From the NCBI GenBank assembly GCA_002412555.1, contig DHVH01000013.1, forward strand, positions 1-30,048: a stretch of 30,048 bases of DNA, written 5' to 3'. Below the pieces are notes generated by a model. The model made no database searches, was not told the DNA's origin, and worked only from the letters and a program-made list of their open reading frames with translations. Below, one piece after another: positions 22,438 to 30,048 of this stretch; the stretch's first letter is position 1; the number at the start of each line of letters is the position of its first letter. Source of the stretch: Marinilabiliaceae bacterium UBA5213 (GTDB lineage: Bacteria > Bacteroidota > Bacteroidia > Bacteroidales > Marinilabiliaceae). The translations under genes and the position numbers were made by a program.

Positions 22438-24163
22438 TTTTGTCCAATAACTCGTCGGGTTGAAAAGGTTTGCTAATATAGTCGTCCATGCCTGCAGTTA
22501 AACAGCGGTCCTTGTCCTCAGGAAATGCATTCGCTGTCACCGCAATGATTGGAACTCGGGTGTTGGTGCTTTTTTCCAGCTCCCTGATTTTTTGGGTGGC
22601 TTTAAAGCCATCCATCACAGGCATTTGAACATCCATGAGAATCAGATCGTACTTGGCCATCCCAAATTTCTCCAAGGCTTCTTTGCCGTTAAAGGCCATG
22701 TCAATTTTCCTTACATCATTTTTTATGTAGAGGTTAATTATTTGCTGGTTGCTAAAATTGTCCTCTACCAGAAGAATGGCAGCATCTTTAAGCTCCACAT
22801 TTGATTTGAAAATATTTTCAGGTCGTTTGCTTTTGCGTGCTTCTGTAGTTGCTATATAGTTGGATGAAGCCGTAGTATAAGAGGCGCCAAATTCAAAGAT
22901 GGTGTGATTGGGCTTCGTAATAATATTGAGTGAGTGTCCGTCTACCTCAATCATTTTTTGGGTGATGCCCAAATCTAAGTAATTGATTATTTTTCCGGCG
23001 TTGAGTTTTATCAAATCCTGATAGTTAAAAAAGCCTTCTTTGGAATGGTGGTCACTTTTGGAACTCTTATAGATAAAATCACTAATGATTCGGAAGGTTA
23101 ATTCAATTTTTCCGGGCATGGATTCGAGCTTCTCGACTTCCAGTGTGATGTGTTTTTGATCCAGTTGGTTTTGACGGACAATGCTGTTAATCAGATTGAG
23201 AAGGATCTGCTTTATTTTTATGCTGTTGCCTGTGATTTGTCCGGGTATGTCCGGAGCCAATGAGAGATTAAACCTCACCTTGCTGTGCTCGTAAGGAAAA
23301 AGACGTAAAACGTTATTGAGCGTGTTGTATAGGTTGAAGTTGGTGATGTCTTGATTTTCATGCATGCCGCTTTTTGAAGCCATTACCAGGTTGTTGACCA
23401 CACTAACCAGATTGTTGGCAGAGGCATGAATGGTATTGATATAATCTTTTTGTTCTTCACTTAAAGGGGTGGCTTCTAAGATGTCGAGTATCCCGGTTAT
23501 GTTGCTCAGTGGTGTTCTGATTTGATGAGAAAGTCTGGATAGCAAATCTTCCTGAGCTTTATTCTTGTTTTGTGTGTCGAGGATAATTCTCTCTTTTTCA
23601 AGTTGGACTTCAGAACGGATAAACTGAAAAGCAAAGGCGGTAATAATGGCAACGATATAGGCAATTAAGAAATAGATGCCGTTATTGGCTGTGTAACTTT
23701 GCAGGAAAGGCCTTAGGTCCTGCAATAAATAGAGATGAAAGACGATTACAACGGCTAGCGCAATGGACCAGTAAGTGCCGGTGTTTCGACCCCTTAATGC
23801 AGTTGCAAAAAAGGGAAAAAGGAAAGTCCACACAATGCCTATTCCGGTGTTGCCGCCAAATAGAATAAAGAAGCTACAGGTAATGAAAAGTGCACTCAAC
23901 AGGTAATTTTGGTGCAGTATAGAGGTGAATTTGCGTAAGTATAAATGACTTATAGCCAAAATAAAACTTAAGGACAGAAAAGGAATGGCCAGTTCAACCC
24001 GCTCTTCTACCAGAGACCAAATGCCTTCTGCCAGAACAATCAGGGTAAAGGAAATGCTGGAAAGATTTACCAACAGTGATTTGACTCTGGTATCCATATC
24101 TGCTTTTTCGTCCTGTTCAGATATGAAGAGATCCATTAAGCGGTTTAGAAAGTCGGTTATCAT
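22415..24163 (-). CDS. Six-helix membrane hybrid histidine kinase with degenerate ATPase domain
   Basis: The 582-residue protein has about six membrane helices (residues ~31-182) and a short coiled coil. A HisKA domain with phosphoacceptor His213 (LSRLSHQIRTPLSN) follows. A C-terminal receiver domain (about 461-580) has Asp511 (LILMDVQMPVMDG), the acidic pair in LLVEDN and Lys565 (YISKPF). The region between (about 275-430) aligns with HATPase_c but is altered. The N-box survives as LLNLINSIV (Asn323). No DxGxG motif is present, and the G2 box reads NYLDLGITQKMIEVDGH instead of GxGLGL. ATP binding is therefore doubtful. It may act as a phosphatase, a scaffold, or an acceptor phosphorylated by another kinase. 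It has no output domain of its own. The gene is convergent with the propeller-SpoIIE gene and follows the amylase gene by 124 bp. Confidence 0.9.
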   Translation of the reverse strand: MITDFLNRLMDLFISEQDEKADMDTRVKSLLVNLSSISFTLIVLAEGIWSLVEERVELAIPFLSLSFILAISHLYLRKFTSILHQNYLLSALFITCSFFILFGGNTGIGIVWTFLFPFFATALRGRNTGTYWSIALAVVIVFHLYLLQDLRPFLQSYTANNGIYFLIAYIVAIITAFAFQFIRSEVQLEKERIILDTQNKNKAQEDLLSRLSHQIRTPLSNITGILDILEATPLSEEQKDYINTIHASANNLVSVVNNLVMASKSGMHENQDITNFNLYNTLNNVLRLFPYEHSKVRFNLSLAPDIPGQITGNSIKIKQILLNLINSIVRQNQLDQKHITLEVEKLESMPGKIELTFRIISDFIYKSSKSDHHSKEGFFNYQDLIKLNAGKIINYLDLGITQKMIEVDGHSLNIITKPNHTIFEFGASYTTASSNYIATTEARKSKRPENIFKSNVELKDAAILLVEDNFSNQQIINLYIKNDVRKIDMAFNGKEALEKFGMAKYDLILMDVQMPVMDGFKATQKIRELEKSTNTRVPIIAVTANAFPEDKDRCLTAGMDDYISKPFQPDELLDKIRQHLNC

Positions 24164-24207
24164 ATGCTCAATTAATAAGTGCAGAGATTGAAAAGCGCAA
24201 AATAGTT

Positions 24208-24234
24208 AAAAATGTTGTTTAAATAAAACAACAT
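24208..24234 (-). terminator. A/T-rich hairpin between amylase and kinase genes
   Basis: The stem ATGTTGTTT/AAACAACAT (24212-24220 with 24226-24234) is perfect with a five-base loop. On the minus strand it is followed by a short T-run (24211-24208), consistent with terminating amylase transcription before the kinase gene. On the plus strand a run of six Ts follows shortly after the stem. No strong kinase promoter was seen in the remaining gap. Confidence 0.5.
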
Positions 24235-24287
24235 ATGTTTTTTATTTAGTCATTGAGTAAATGTTGAAAAGGGGTAACTATAGTATC

Positions 24288-26369
24288 CTAATTGCCCGGA
24301 TGATTGGCAAGTGGTTCAAAATCCTCATTGAGTACGTAGATGGAATAGCTGCGGGCTGGAGCTTCTATCCAAACACGACCATCTTGGTTTACTTTTGTGA
24401 ATTGGGTATGATCCAGCGCGTTAACCAGGGTTTTGTCCGCCCACAAAGACCAGCCTTCAGGCGATGAGTCGACCCACAAGCCTTTGACGGTATCACAGTT
24501 ATTAATAACGATAATGGCCCCTTCCTTGTCCTTGTTACCAGCTCTTCTGGCTACATAAACATCTGAGACATCCTTCGCCGGATAGGGGGCTCCCACCTGG
24601 CTGAGTACGGTAAGCGAACCACCTAGATAGGTTGATCGAATAGAAATTAGGTTAAGTAGTTCCTTTTTTAAAGAGTCCGGGATGTCAATGTTGTGGACCG
24701 GGTTTTCATAATCATATAGCTGGACACCGTACAGATGGGGGTAAAACAGGCAGGGACGGCCTTCATGCGTTAAAAGGTAAGCATAGCCCAAGTGCCAGTC
24801 TTTGGTTACCCATTTGTCGTGTTCTTTGCCCGTGTCATGGTTTTCGAGAAATGTGACCACCGATGATGCCGGTAAATGACTGCCCTCTGAATTACGTACC
24901 AATCCTGCATGGTTAAGGCGACTCATGTCGAATCCACTGTCTGTATTGCATAGCTCTGTAAGCACGGTTTTCAGAGGAAAGTCGAAAGCGCTGGACTTGG
25001 CGCCATGCGAATTAACTGTGTTGACCCAGTTTTGGATGGTTTTTTCTGATCCCCAATATTCGCTAACAATAAAACGTTGTTGATCATTTTTAGGAGGCAG
25101 ATTATTGATCCAGTTGGCCGCATAGCTTTCCTGAAAGCCCCGGACAAAATCCAGTCGGAATCCATCAAATTTTATCATGTCAGCCAGCCAGATGCCCCAT
25201 GTATTCATGCGTTGCTGAACTTCTTCCGAGAAAGTGTTCAAGTCGTTACCATACCCTTTGGTGTTGGGAATGATCTCATCACTTTCTCCCCAGTCTCCTA
25301 GCCAATCGTTATCATCTACAGGATGAAAATGGGAATAATTCCATGTCCAGTTTTGCTCAAACGGGCCTGTGTGGACAGGGTAAGAAAGCGCCGTATTGGT
25401 GTGTGCCTCCAGGACAGAGCTGGCCAGATTTTTACCATTGTGCCCTATTTCATACGGGTAATAGCCCTTGGTTTGATCGCCCCAGTTCCATTCATCCTCT
25501 GATTGAACTCTGGAAGTAATTTTTATAATGATGTTTTCACCTCCGGGAGCGGTTATTTTGAATTCATCTATATCGTTGATGTCGTCAATAAAGGCACGGA
25601 CAGTCTCTCCTGATGCGGGAAAGTTGTTTGCCTGACCTTGCCCTCCATTAAGTTCTGCCTCCCATGAGTAGTTCTGGTTAAATCCCGTTTGCTGATAGTC
25701 AATTTGCAGATCATAGCCTCTGGTAGCAGCGGGTGCATTGAAGTCAAGGCAATATCCTTTGATCTTGATGTAGTAGTCGCCGGCAGTCGCATTGGGTATA
25801 ATCCAGGTGATTTCATTGGTAGGGTAGGGCGTGAATTGCGATCCGTTTCGAAAGGCCTCATCAAACACATACTGTTTGACAGCCGGGTTTGCCTCTGCAT
25901 TTTCGCCCGATCCATACATGTGATTGAGGATGATGTCGGCATAGACTTCTATTTTGGGTTGCTGGTGCGCTGTGTCATGCATGGCAGCCATCATGCTTTC
26001 CAATTCTGAGCGACTGCCAAACCGTGTTTCAACACTTCCTTTTTGGTTGTAATTGCCCAAATCATAATGGTCGTATAGGCCATAACCCATATCTATTATA
26101 CCCCAATTGCCTTTAGAAGGGGGAGGCACCCAGATAGCAGTGATGCCCATTTTTTTAAAGGCAGGTGCTTTATTGCTAAGATTATCCCACCAAAACCCAT
26201 CCTTTTGTTCGGCATTGACGGGCACATCCCAGTAAAAAGCCTGCAGCATAACGTCGTTTTGCGCCATTAGGGAGACAGTACCAAAGGAGATAAGAAATAG
26301 GAGGATATGCTTTTTGAGAAAGAGAGGTGCAAAAAAAGCAAGCAATAGATGAAGGTCTAATCTTTTCAT
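24288..26369 (-). CDS. Secreted GH13 alpha-amylase with enlarged domain B
   Basis: The 693-residue enzyme has an N-terminal signal region ending near LMAQ (residue ~37) and no lipobox cysteine, so it is probably exported to the periplasm or medium. The GH13 regions are complete: region I DIILNH (Asp145, Asn149, His150), region II GFRLDF with nucleophile Asp407, region III FIVSEYW with acid/base Glu437, and region IV FLENHD with Asp512. The SEYW form and the surrounding WNYSHFHP resemble the GH13_5 liquefying-amylase group. Between regions I and II, about 140 extra residues (170-310) form a beta-rich insert. The C-terminal beta domain (about 605-680) completes the enzyme. It should hydrolyse alpha-1,4-glucans. 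There is no adjacent SusC/SusD pair. Confidence 0.93.
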   Translation of the reverse strand: MKRLDLHLLLAFFAPLFLKKHILLFLISFGTVSLMAQNDVMLQAFYWDVPVNAEQKDGFWWDNLSNKAPAFKKMGITAIWVPPPSKGNWGIIDMGYGLYDHYDLGNYNQKGSVETRFGSRSELESMMAAMHDTAHQQPKIEVYADIILNHMYGSGENAEANPAVKQYVFDEAFRNGSQFTPYPTNEITWIIPNATAGDYYIKIKGYCLDFNAPAATRGYDLQIDYQQTGFNQNYSWEAELNGGQGQANNFPASGETVRAFIDDINDIDEFKITAPGGENIIIKITSRVQSEDEWNWGDQTKGYYPYEIGHNGKNLASSVLEAHTNTALSYPVHTGPFEQNWTWNYSHFHPVDDNDWLGDWGESDEIIPNTKGYGNDLNTFSEEVQQRMNTWGIWLADMIKFDGFRLDFVRGFQESYAANWINNLPPKNDQQRFIVSEYWGSEKTIQNWVNTVNSHGAKSSAFDFPLKTVLTELCNTDSGFDMSRLNHAGLVRNSEGSHLPASSVVTFLENHDTGKEHDKWVTKDWHLGYAYLLTHEGRPCLFYPHLYGVQLYDYENPVHNIDIPDSLKKELLNLISIRSTYLGGSLTVLSQVGAPYPAKDVSDVYVARRAGNKDKEGAIIVINNCDTVKGLWVDSSPEGWSLWADKTLVNALDHTQFTKVNQDGRVWIEAPARSYSIYVLNEDFEPLANHPGN

Positions 26370-26421
26370 TAGGTGGGGATTTTAGGTTTGCTAATATAAT
26401 AAAAAAGTTGGTTGGATGGGA

Positions 26422-26449
26422 CAAAAATAATAACTGAGGCTAAATGCAA
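26422..26449 (-). promoter_or_regulatory. Candidate promoter of the amylase gene
   Basis: Read on the minus strand, TTG (26449-26447) is followed after 17 bases by TATTTTTG (26429-26422). This matches the Bacteroidota TTG-N17-TAnnTTTG arrangement, about 50 bp before the amylase ATG. Confidence 0.45.
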
Positions 26450-26518
26450 CAATCTTTTTAAAAAAGGGTATAACTTTAAAGCTAAAATGGCCCAAAGTTG
26501 AAGGCATAGTTTCATTTT

Positions 26519-26530
26519 TTAAGTACTTAA
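26519..26530. promoter_or_regulatory. Perfect 12-bp palindrome in the amylase/26544 divergent region
   Basis: TTAAGTACTTAA lies 13 bp before the ATG of the 26544 gene and could be a regulator site or chance. The 174-bp divergent region also holds an A/T-rich stretch with TAACTTTA (26471-26478 region), which resembles a plus-strand -7 element. Confidence 0.2.
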
Positions 26531-26543
26531 AACCATACATCTG

Positions 26544-27386
26544 ATGAAGAAGTTATTTTTTATGGCATTGATTGCGTGCCTGCCTTTTGTGGTGGCTGCT
26601 CAACAGCATATTCCTGAGATGGACGATTACCATCGTTTTTTGAAATCCAAAACCATGGTGGTGATGGATGATGCGCTTATGAGTGAATACAATATGATCA
26701 TCCAGGAGGTCATGAAGCGTTCATGGACCATCACCCCATATGAGGTCATTTCCACAAAAAAGTTTGATGAATTAAAGGATAATCCGGACCTATCTTTTTT
26801 AATGACCACCATTGTTACTTTTGCAAAAGATAAAACCAAGGCAAGGTACAATTTTATCAGTCTTTTAATGGGCGAGCCCAAAGCAGATGTGCGCACCATG
26901 CCCGATTTATGTTCCTTGCCGCTTTCTTATACCCGTGTTGAAGAAGCCAGTTACCACTACAAGTTGGAAGCCTTCGTGCTTTTTATACAAAATCATGTCA
27001 AGAATGTACTTGAAAATGATAAGCTAATTGGCGAGCGGGGCTTTCGTCATTACAACAAAGATCAGGGATCTTTGGCAGGAAAAAAACTATTGTTGACCAA
27101 AGAGGATTTGGCCAAAGACATCCAAAGCCCACAGGCGATTAAAGCCAATTATCCCTATGATTTCGAAATCGTATCCCGTGAAGAAATTGCTGATGCCATT
27201 AAGCGACAGGATCCGGATGTAGTGTTTTTACATAAGGTGGGTCCCGAAGGCACCCGAATCCGGGCACGCGTGTATAAATTATTGGTAGGAGCAGCCGATT
27301 CGAAATTGTATTATTGGGATTACGGCATGATAAAACATACCAGTGACGATGCCTTTCAAGCCAGTGACTTGAAAAAATTGAAATAG
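26544..27386 (+). CDS. Secreted protein of unknown function
   Basis: I do not recognise a family. The 280-residue product has a clear signal peptide (MKKLFFMALIACLPFVVAAQ, with cleavage probably after VVA or AAQ) and no lipobox or membrane helix after it. The mature part is mixed alpha/beta and rich in Lys and Asp. Recognisable blocks are SKTMVVMDDALMSEYN near residue 35, LEAFVLFIQNHVKNVLEND near 141, a basic KKLLLTKEDL near 178, and DPDVVFLHKVGPEGTRIRAR near 227. Only one cysteine would remain, so no disulphide. It is transcribed divergently from the amylase gene and 184 bp ahead of the receptor gene. Two hairpins follow it. Confidence 0.85.
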   Translation: MKKLFFMALIACLPFVVAAQQHIPEMDDYHRFLKSKTMVVMDDALMSEYNMIIQEVMKRSWTITPYEVISTKKFDELKDNPDLSFLMTTIVTFAKDKTKARYNFISLLMGEPKADVRTMPDLCSLPLSYTRVEEASYHYKLEAFVLFIQNHVKNVLENDKLIGERGFRHYNKDQGSLAGKKLLLTKEDLAKDIQSPQAIKANYPYDFEIVSREEIADAIKRQDPDVVFLHKVGPEGTRIRARVYKLLVGAADSKLYYWDYGMIKHTSDDAFQASDLKKLK

Positions 27387-27409
27387 GTTTTTAAGTGCTT
27401 CACCCTTTG

Positions 27410-27463
27410 TGACACCTCTGGTGTCATTAAGATTTCTAAAATCAGGACTCCTGAGTCCTGATT
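27410..27463 (+). terminator. Two consecutive dyads after the 26544 gene
   Basis: TGACACC/GGTGTCA (27410-27416 with 27420-27426) is followed by AATCAGGACTC/GAGTCCTGATT (27440-27450 with 27453-27463). Neither has a strong T-run, though AACTTTT follows the second. They may stop or stabilise the upstream mRNA, or be copies of a dispersed palindrome. Confidence 0.45.
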
Positions 27464-27505
27464 AACTTTTCATTAACAATTCCTTATCTTTTCTTGGTTA
27501 AACCA

Positions 27506-27537
27506 TTGACCGAGTTGCTTGTCTTATTTACGTTTTG
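27506..27537 (+). promoter_or_regulatory. Candidate promoter of the receptor gene
   Basis: TTG (27506-27508) and TACGTTTTG (27529-27537) are 20 bp apart, close to the Bacteroidota -33/-7 pattern (one extra T). They lie 33 bp before the receptor ATG. Confidence 0.4.
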
Positions 27538-27570
27538 ATAATCAAAGTAATCAACGGATAAAAGACAATT

Positions 27571-30012
27571 ATGCGACTACATTTCTTGGTTTTATTTTAT
27601 ATAATGGGTCATTGGGCCATTGCAAATAAGGGTGTTGAGGATTTGGAAGGCGGTATTCAGGGTGTCGTGATTGACAAAAGTGCCCGCGTGCCTTTATCTT
27701 ACGCCACCGTTGCTATTTACAGCGCTGATTCTGTTTTAATTGATGGGGGAATAACGGATGGTTCAGGGCATTTTGATTTTGAAGTAGCACCCGGACGGTA
27801 CTATGTTGAAGTCCAGTTTATTTCATATGGCAAGGAAGTCGTTCATGATGTAAGGGTTTTGGACAGGCGGTCCAGAGTAAATTTGGGCAGAATTGAACTC
27901 ACACCCTCTAATACCAGCCTAAATGAAGTAGTTGTGACCGGCGAGCGCAGTGAAATGGTGATTGGGGTAGATCGAAAAATATTTAATGTAGGCAGTGATT
28001 TGAGCAATACTGGAAACTCTGCCGCTGAGATTTTAGATAACATACCAACTGTAGCGGTGGATGCCGATGGAAATATTTCTTTGAGAGGCAGTGGGGGAGT
28101 TCGAATGTTGATTGACGGAAAGCCTTCCGGGTTGGTCAATGCAGGCAATGCGGAAGCCTTACGTGCCTTGCAGGGAAACATGATAGACCGTGTTGAGATA
28201 ATTACCAACCCCAGCGCACGTTATGAGGCCGAAGGGATGGTTGGCATCATCAACATCGTTTTGAAGAAGGATCAGCGAAAGGGTGTAAATGGCTCCTTTG
28301 AAACCACCGTTGGTTATCCGCACAGGTATTCAGTAGGTGCCAACGTGAATTTCAGACGAGAGAAAGTCAATTACTTTATAAATTATGGAGTCCGGTACAG
28401 TGAGCGAGAGGGAGATGGCACATCTGACCAGTTTTTTCCTTTAGCTGAGCCCGCTTTTCGTACAACTATCGATAGCGAGCGCTTACGCAGTGGGTGGTCG
28501 CAGAATATAAGGGGCGGATTGGATTTCTTTTTAAATGAAACGACCACACTCACCGCTGCAGCGATGCTACGTTTTGATGATGAGCAGAACGAGTCACGGA
28601 TCCTTTACCGCGATTATGAAGTGGCTCAGAACAGCCCCTACAGAGCCTCGGAACGAATAGATAATGAGAAAGAGGTTGAGCGCAACATGGAGTTTTCGCT
28701 CAATCTTGAAAAGAAATTTAGTTCGGATGACCATGTTTTGAATGCCTTTGTCCAGTATATGGAGGATGGTGAAACAGAAGACTCCGAATTGACCGAAACG
28801 GTTTTGTCCGGAACTGATATGGATGATGAACTTTTTCAGCGGGTGTTTAACGAAGAACGTGAAGAAAATATTTTGTTTCAGTCTGATTACATTCAGCCCT
28901 TTGGCAATGATGGCCGATTTGAAGCCGGATTAAGAGGCGAATTGAGGACCATTCGCAATCCTTACGAAGTTGAAGAAATGGACAATGGCAATTGGATGGG
29001 ACTACCTGAATTTACCAATCATTTTCTTTACGACGAAAATGTGATAGCCGGTTATTTGCAGGGCGCCAATAAATTTGGAGCAATAGGTGTTCAAATTGGT
29101 TTAAGGACGGAGTATTCTGATATCACTACATTTCTTGAGCAGGGGTCTGTTGAAAATAAAAGAGACTATTTTGATTTTTTCCCCACCCTTCACACTACCT
29201 ACCATTTTAATACGTATAATGCATGGCAGGTCAGTTATAGCAGGCGAATTGACCGACCCCACTTTTGGAGTCTGAATCCATTTTACGGATTCAGTGATTC
29301 GCGTAACATCCGAACTGGGAATCCCAATCTGGAGCCGGAATACACCGATGCTTATGAAAGTGGTTATGTGTATACAACCGAAGCTTCGTCGTTTTATGCA
29401 GGCGTTTATTACAGGTATACAAGCGATGTGATCGAGCGCATCAGTTATGTGGATGAAGCGGGCATAACCTTCTCAGTGCCCCAGAATTTAGCAGAACGGC
29501 ATGCCTACGGGGCAGAGACCAATCTTTCGGTTGATCCACTTAAATGGTGGAACCTTTCGGGAAATGTCAATTTTTATCGGATGCAAACAGAAGGTGTTTT
29601 TGAGAACAATGGCCAGGTGACCGACTTGTCGGCAGACACCTATTCATGGGATACCAGAATAAATTCAAGAATGCGCTGGGACAGGGGCTTAAGCTTGCAG
29701 ACCACCTTTTTTTATCGAGGCCAACAGGAGACTACGCAGGGCGTGAGAAGGCCGTTTTATATGATGAATGCTTCTTTAAGTAAAGAGGTTTTGAAGGGCA
29801 ACGGCACGCTGACATTCAATGTACAGGATGTGCTCGATAGTCGCAAGTTCAGGTATGAGTTGAATCAACCCGACTTGGTGTCTGTGAATGAGCGCAGGTG
29901 GAGTGGACAGCAATTCCGACTCACTTTTGTTTATCGGCTCAATCAAAACGGACGTCGTTCAGGTAACGGCGGCGGTGAGGAGGACAACGGAATGGGCGGT
30001 GGAGAAATTTAA
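27571..30012 (+). CDS. Outer-membrane beta-barrel receptor of the TonB-dependent type
   Basis: The 813-residue protein starts with a signal peptide (MRLHFLVLFYIMGHWAIA). A CarboxypepD_reg-like beta domain follows (about residues 28-112, GGIQGVVIDKSARVPLSYAT). A plug domain comes next (about 117-232, LNEVVVTGERSEM, then ILDNIPTVAVDADGNISLRG and RVEIITNPSARYEAEGMVGI). The remainder is a beta-barrel with aromatic-ended strands. The arrangement matches the OMP_b-brl_3 class of TonB-linked receptors more than SusC, which is usually over 950 residues and paired with SusD. No substrate can be assigned. The tail after the last strand is Gly/Asn/Glu-rich (NGGGEEDNGMGGGEI), which is unusual because many barrels end in an aromatic residue. 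The cognate transported ligand and any surface partner are not in the window. Confidence 0.9.
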   Translation: MRLHFLVLFYIMGHWAIANKGVEDLEGGIQGVVIDKSARVPLSYATVAIYSADSVLIDGGITDGSGHFDFEVAPGRYYVEVQFISYGKEVVHDVRVLDRRSRVNLGRIELTPSNTSLNEVVVTGERSEMVIGVDRKIFNVGSDLSNTGNSAAEILDNIPTVAVDADGNISLRGSGGVRMLIDGKPSGLVNAGNAEALRALQGNMIDRVEIITNPSARYEAEGMVGIINIVLKKDQRKGVNGSFETTVGYPHRYSVGANVNFRREKVNYFINYGVRYSEREGDGTSDQFFPLAEPAFRTTIDSERLRSGWSQNIRGGLDFFLNETTTLTAAAMLRFDDEQNESRILYRDYEVAQNSPYRASERIDNEKEVERNMEFSLNLEKKFSSDDHVLNAFVQYMEDGETEDSELTETVLSGTDMDDELFQRVFNEEREENILFQSDYIQPFGNDGRFEAGLRGELRTIRNPYEVEEMDNGNWMGLPEFTNHFLYDENVIAGYLQGANKFGAIGVQIGLRTEYSDITTFLEQGSVENKRDYFDFFPTLHTTYHFNTYNAWQVSYSRRIDRPHFWSLNPFYGFSDSRNIRTGNPNLEPEYTDAYESGYVYTTEASSFYAGVYYRYTSDVIERISYVDEAGITFSVPQNLAERHAYGAETNLSVDPLKWWNLSGNVNFYRMQTEGVFENNGQVTDLSADTYSWDTRINSRMRWDRGLSLQTTFFYRGQQETTQGVRRPFYMMNASLSKEVLKGNGTLTFNVQDVLDSRKFRYELNQPDLVSVNERRWSGQQFRLTFVYRLNQNGRRSGNGGGEEDNGMGGGEI

Positions 30013-30034
30013 GCGATTCAAAAAACATCATTGA

Positions 30035-30042
30035 TAGTTTTG
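30035..30042 (+). promoter_or_regulatory. Possible -7 element of the next gene
   Basis: TAGTTTTG fits TAnnTTTG near the right edge. No -33 element is clear and the downstream gene is outside the window. Confidence 0.15.
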
Positions 30043-30048
30043 GGAGTA

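Noticed and set aside
25568..25942. 124-codon minus-strand frame inside the amylase gene
   Set aside because: It is a shifted frame of the amylase coding strand and is Thr/Ser/Arg-rich in the way frame-shifted coding DNA is. The amylase frame is intact across it.
24288..30012. A starch-utilisation locus (SusC/SusD type)
   Set aside because: The receptor is the shorter OMP_b-brl_3-like class, no SusD-like lipoprotein is present, and the amylase has no lipobox. Amylase and receptor are also on opposite strands.
1..30048. Mobile element, prophage, CRISPR or toxin-antitoxin locus
   Set aside because: No transposase, integrase, terminal inverted repeats, regularly spaced repeats or tRNA attachment site was seen. 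Base composition and gene style are uniform across the window.

Overview
This window is a chromosomal segment of a Bacteroidota bacterium, probably class Bacteroidia or Cytophagia. The evidence is as follows. Most start codons lack a Shine-Dalgarno sequence and are preceded by A/T-rich DNA. Several intergenic stretches carry TAnnTTTG-like -7 elements. The gene order is secY-map-infA-rpmJ. The long L17 and L22 proteins, the mitochondrial-type citrate synthase, and the Reg_prop/Y_Y_Y and CarboxypepD_reg/TonB-type proteins are all typical of the phylum. The genus cannot be fixed from the sequence alone.

Positions 1-15883 hold the fused str-S10-spc-alpha ribosomal supercluster on the plus strand: 3' fusA, rpsJ, rplC, rplD, rplW, rplB, rpsS, rplV, rpsC, rplP, rpmC, rpsQ, rplN, rplX, rplE, rpsN, rpsH, rplF, rplR, rpsE, rpmD, rplO, secY, map, infA, rpmJ, rpsM, rpsK, rpsD, rpoA, rplQ. 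Most genes lie 0-35 bp apart or overlap by one base. Three wider gaps carry RNA-structure candidates: before rpsH, before secY and before rpsD. Two genes, rplW and rplF, have near-identical full Shine-Dalgarno sequences, unlike the rest. A clear intrinsic terminator follows rplQ.

Positions 15931-18978 hold enolase (eno) and citrate synthase (gltA), each followed by its own strong terminator. The 299-bp eno-gltA gap holds a possible 39-codon ORF or structured leader.

Positions 18979-24287 hold two convergent signalling genes whose 3' ends overlap by 23 bp. On the plus strand is a 1103-residue periplasmic two-propeller sensor fused across the membrane to a SpoIIE/PP2C serine phosphatase. On the minus strand is a six-helix hybrid histidine kinase. 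It has an intact phosphoacceptor His and receiver domain, but its ATP-binding domain has lost the recognisable glycine boxes. This apparently kinase-dead sensor is the most unusual protein in the window.

Positions 24288-30048 hold a secreted GH13 alpha-amylase (minus strand) with a large extra insert in domain B, a divergently transcribed secreted protein of unknown function, and an outer-membrane beta-barrel receptor of the TonB-dependent type. No rRNA, tRNA, CRISPR array or insertion sequence was seen.
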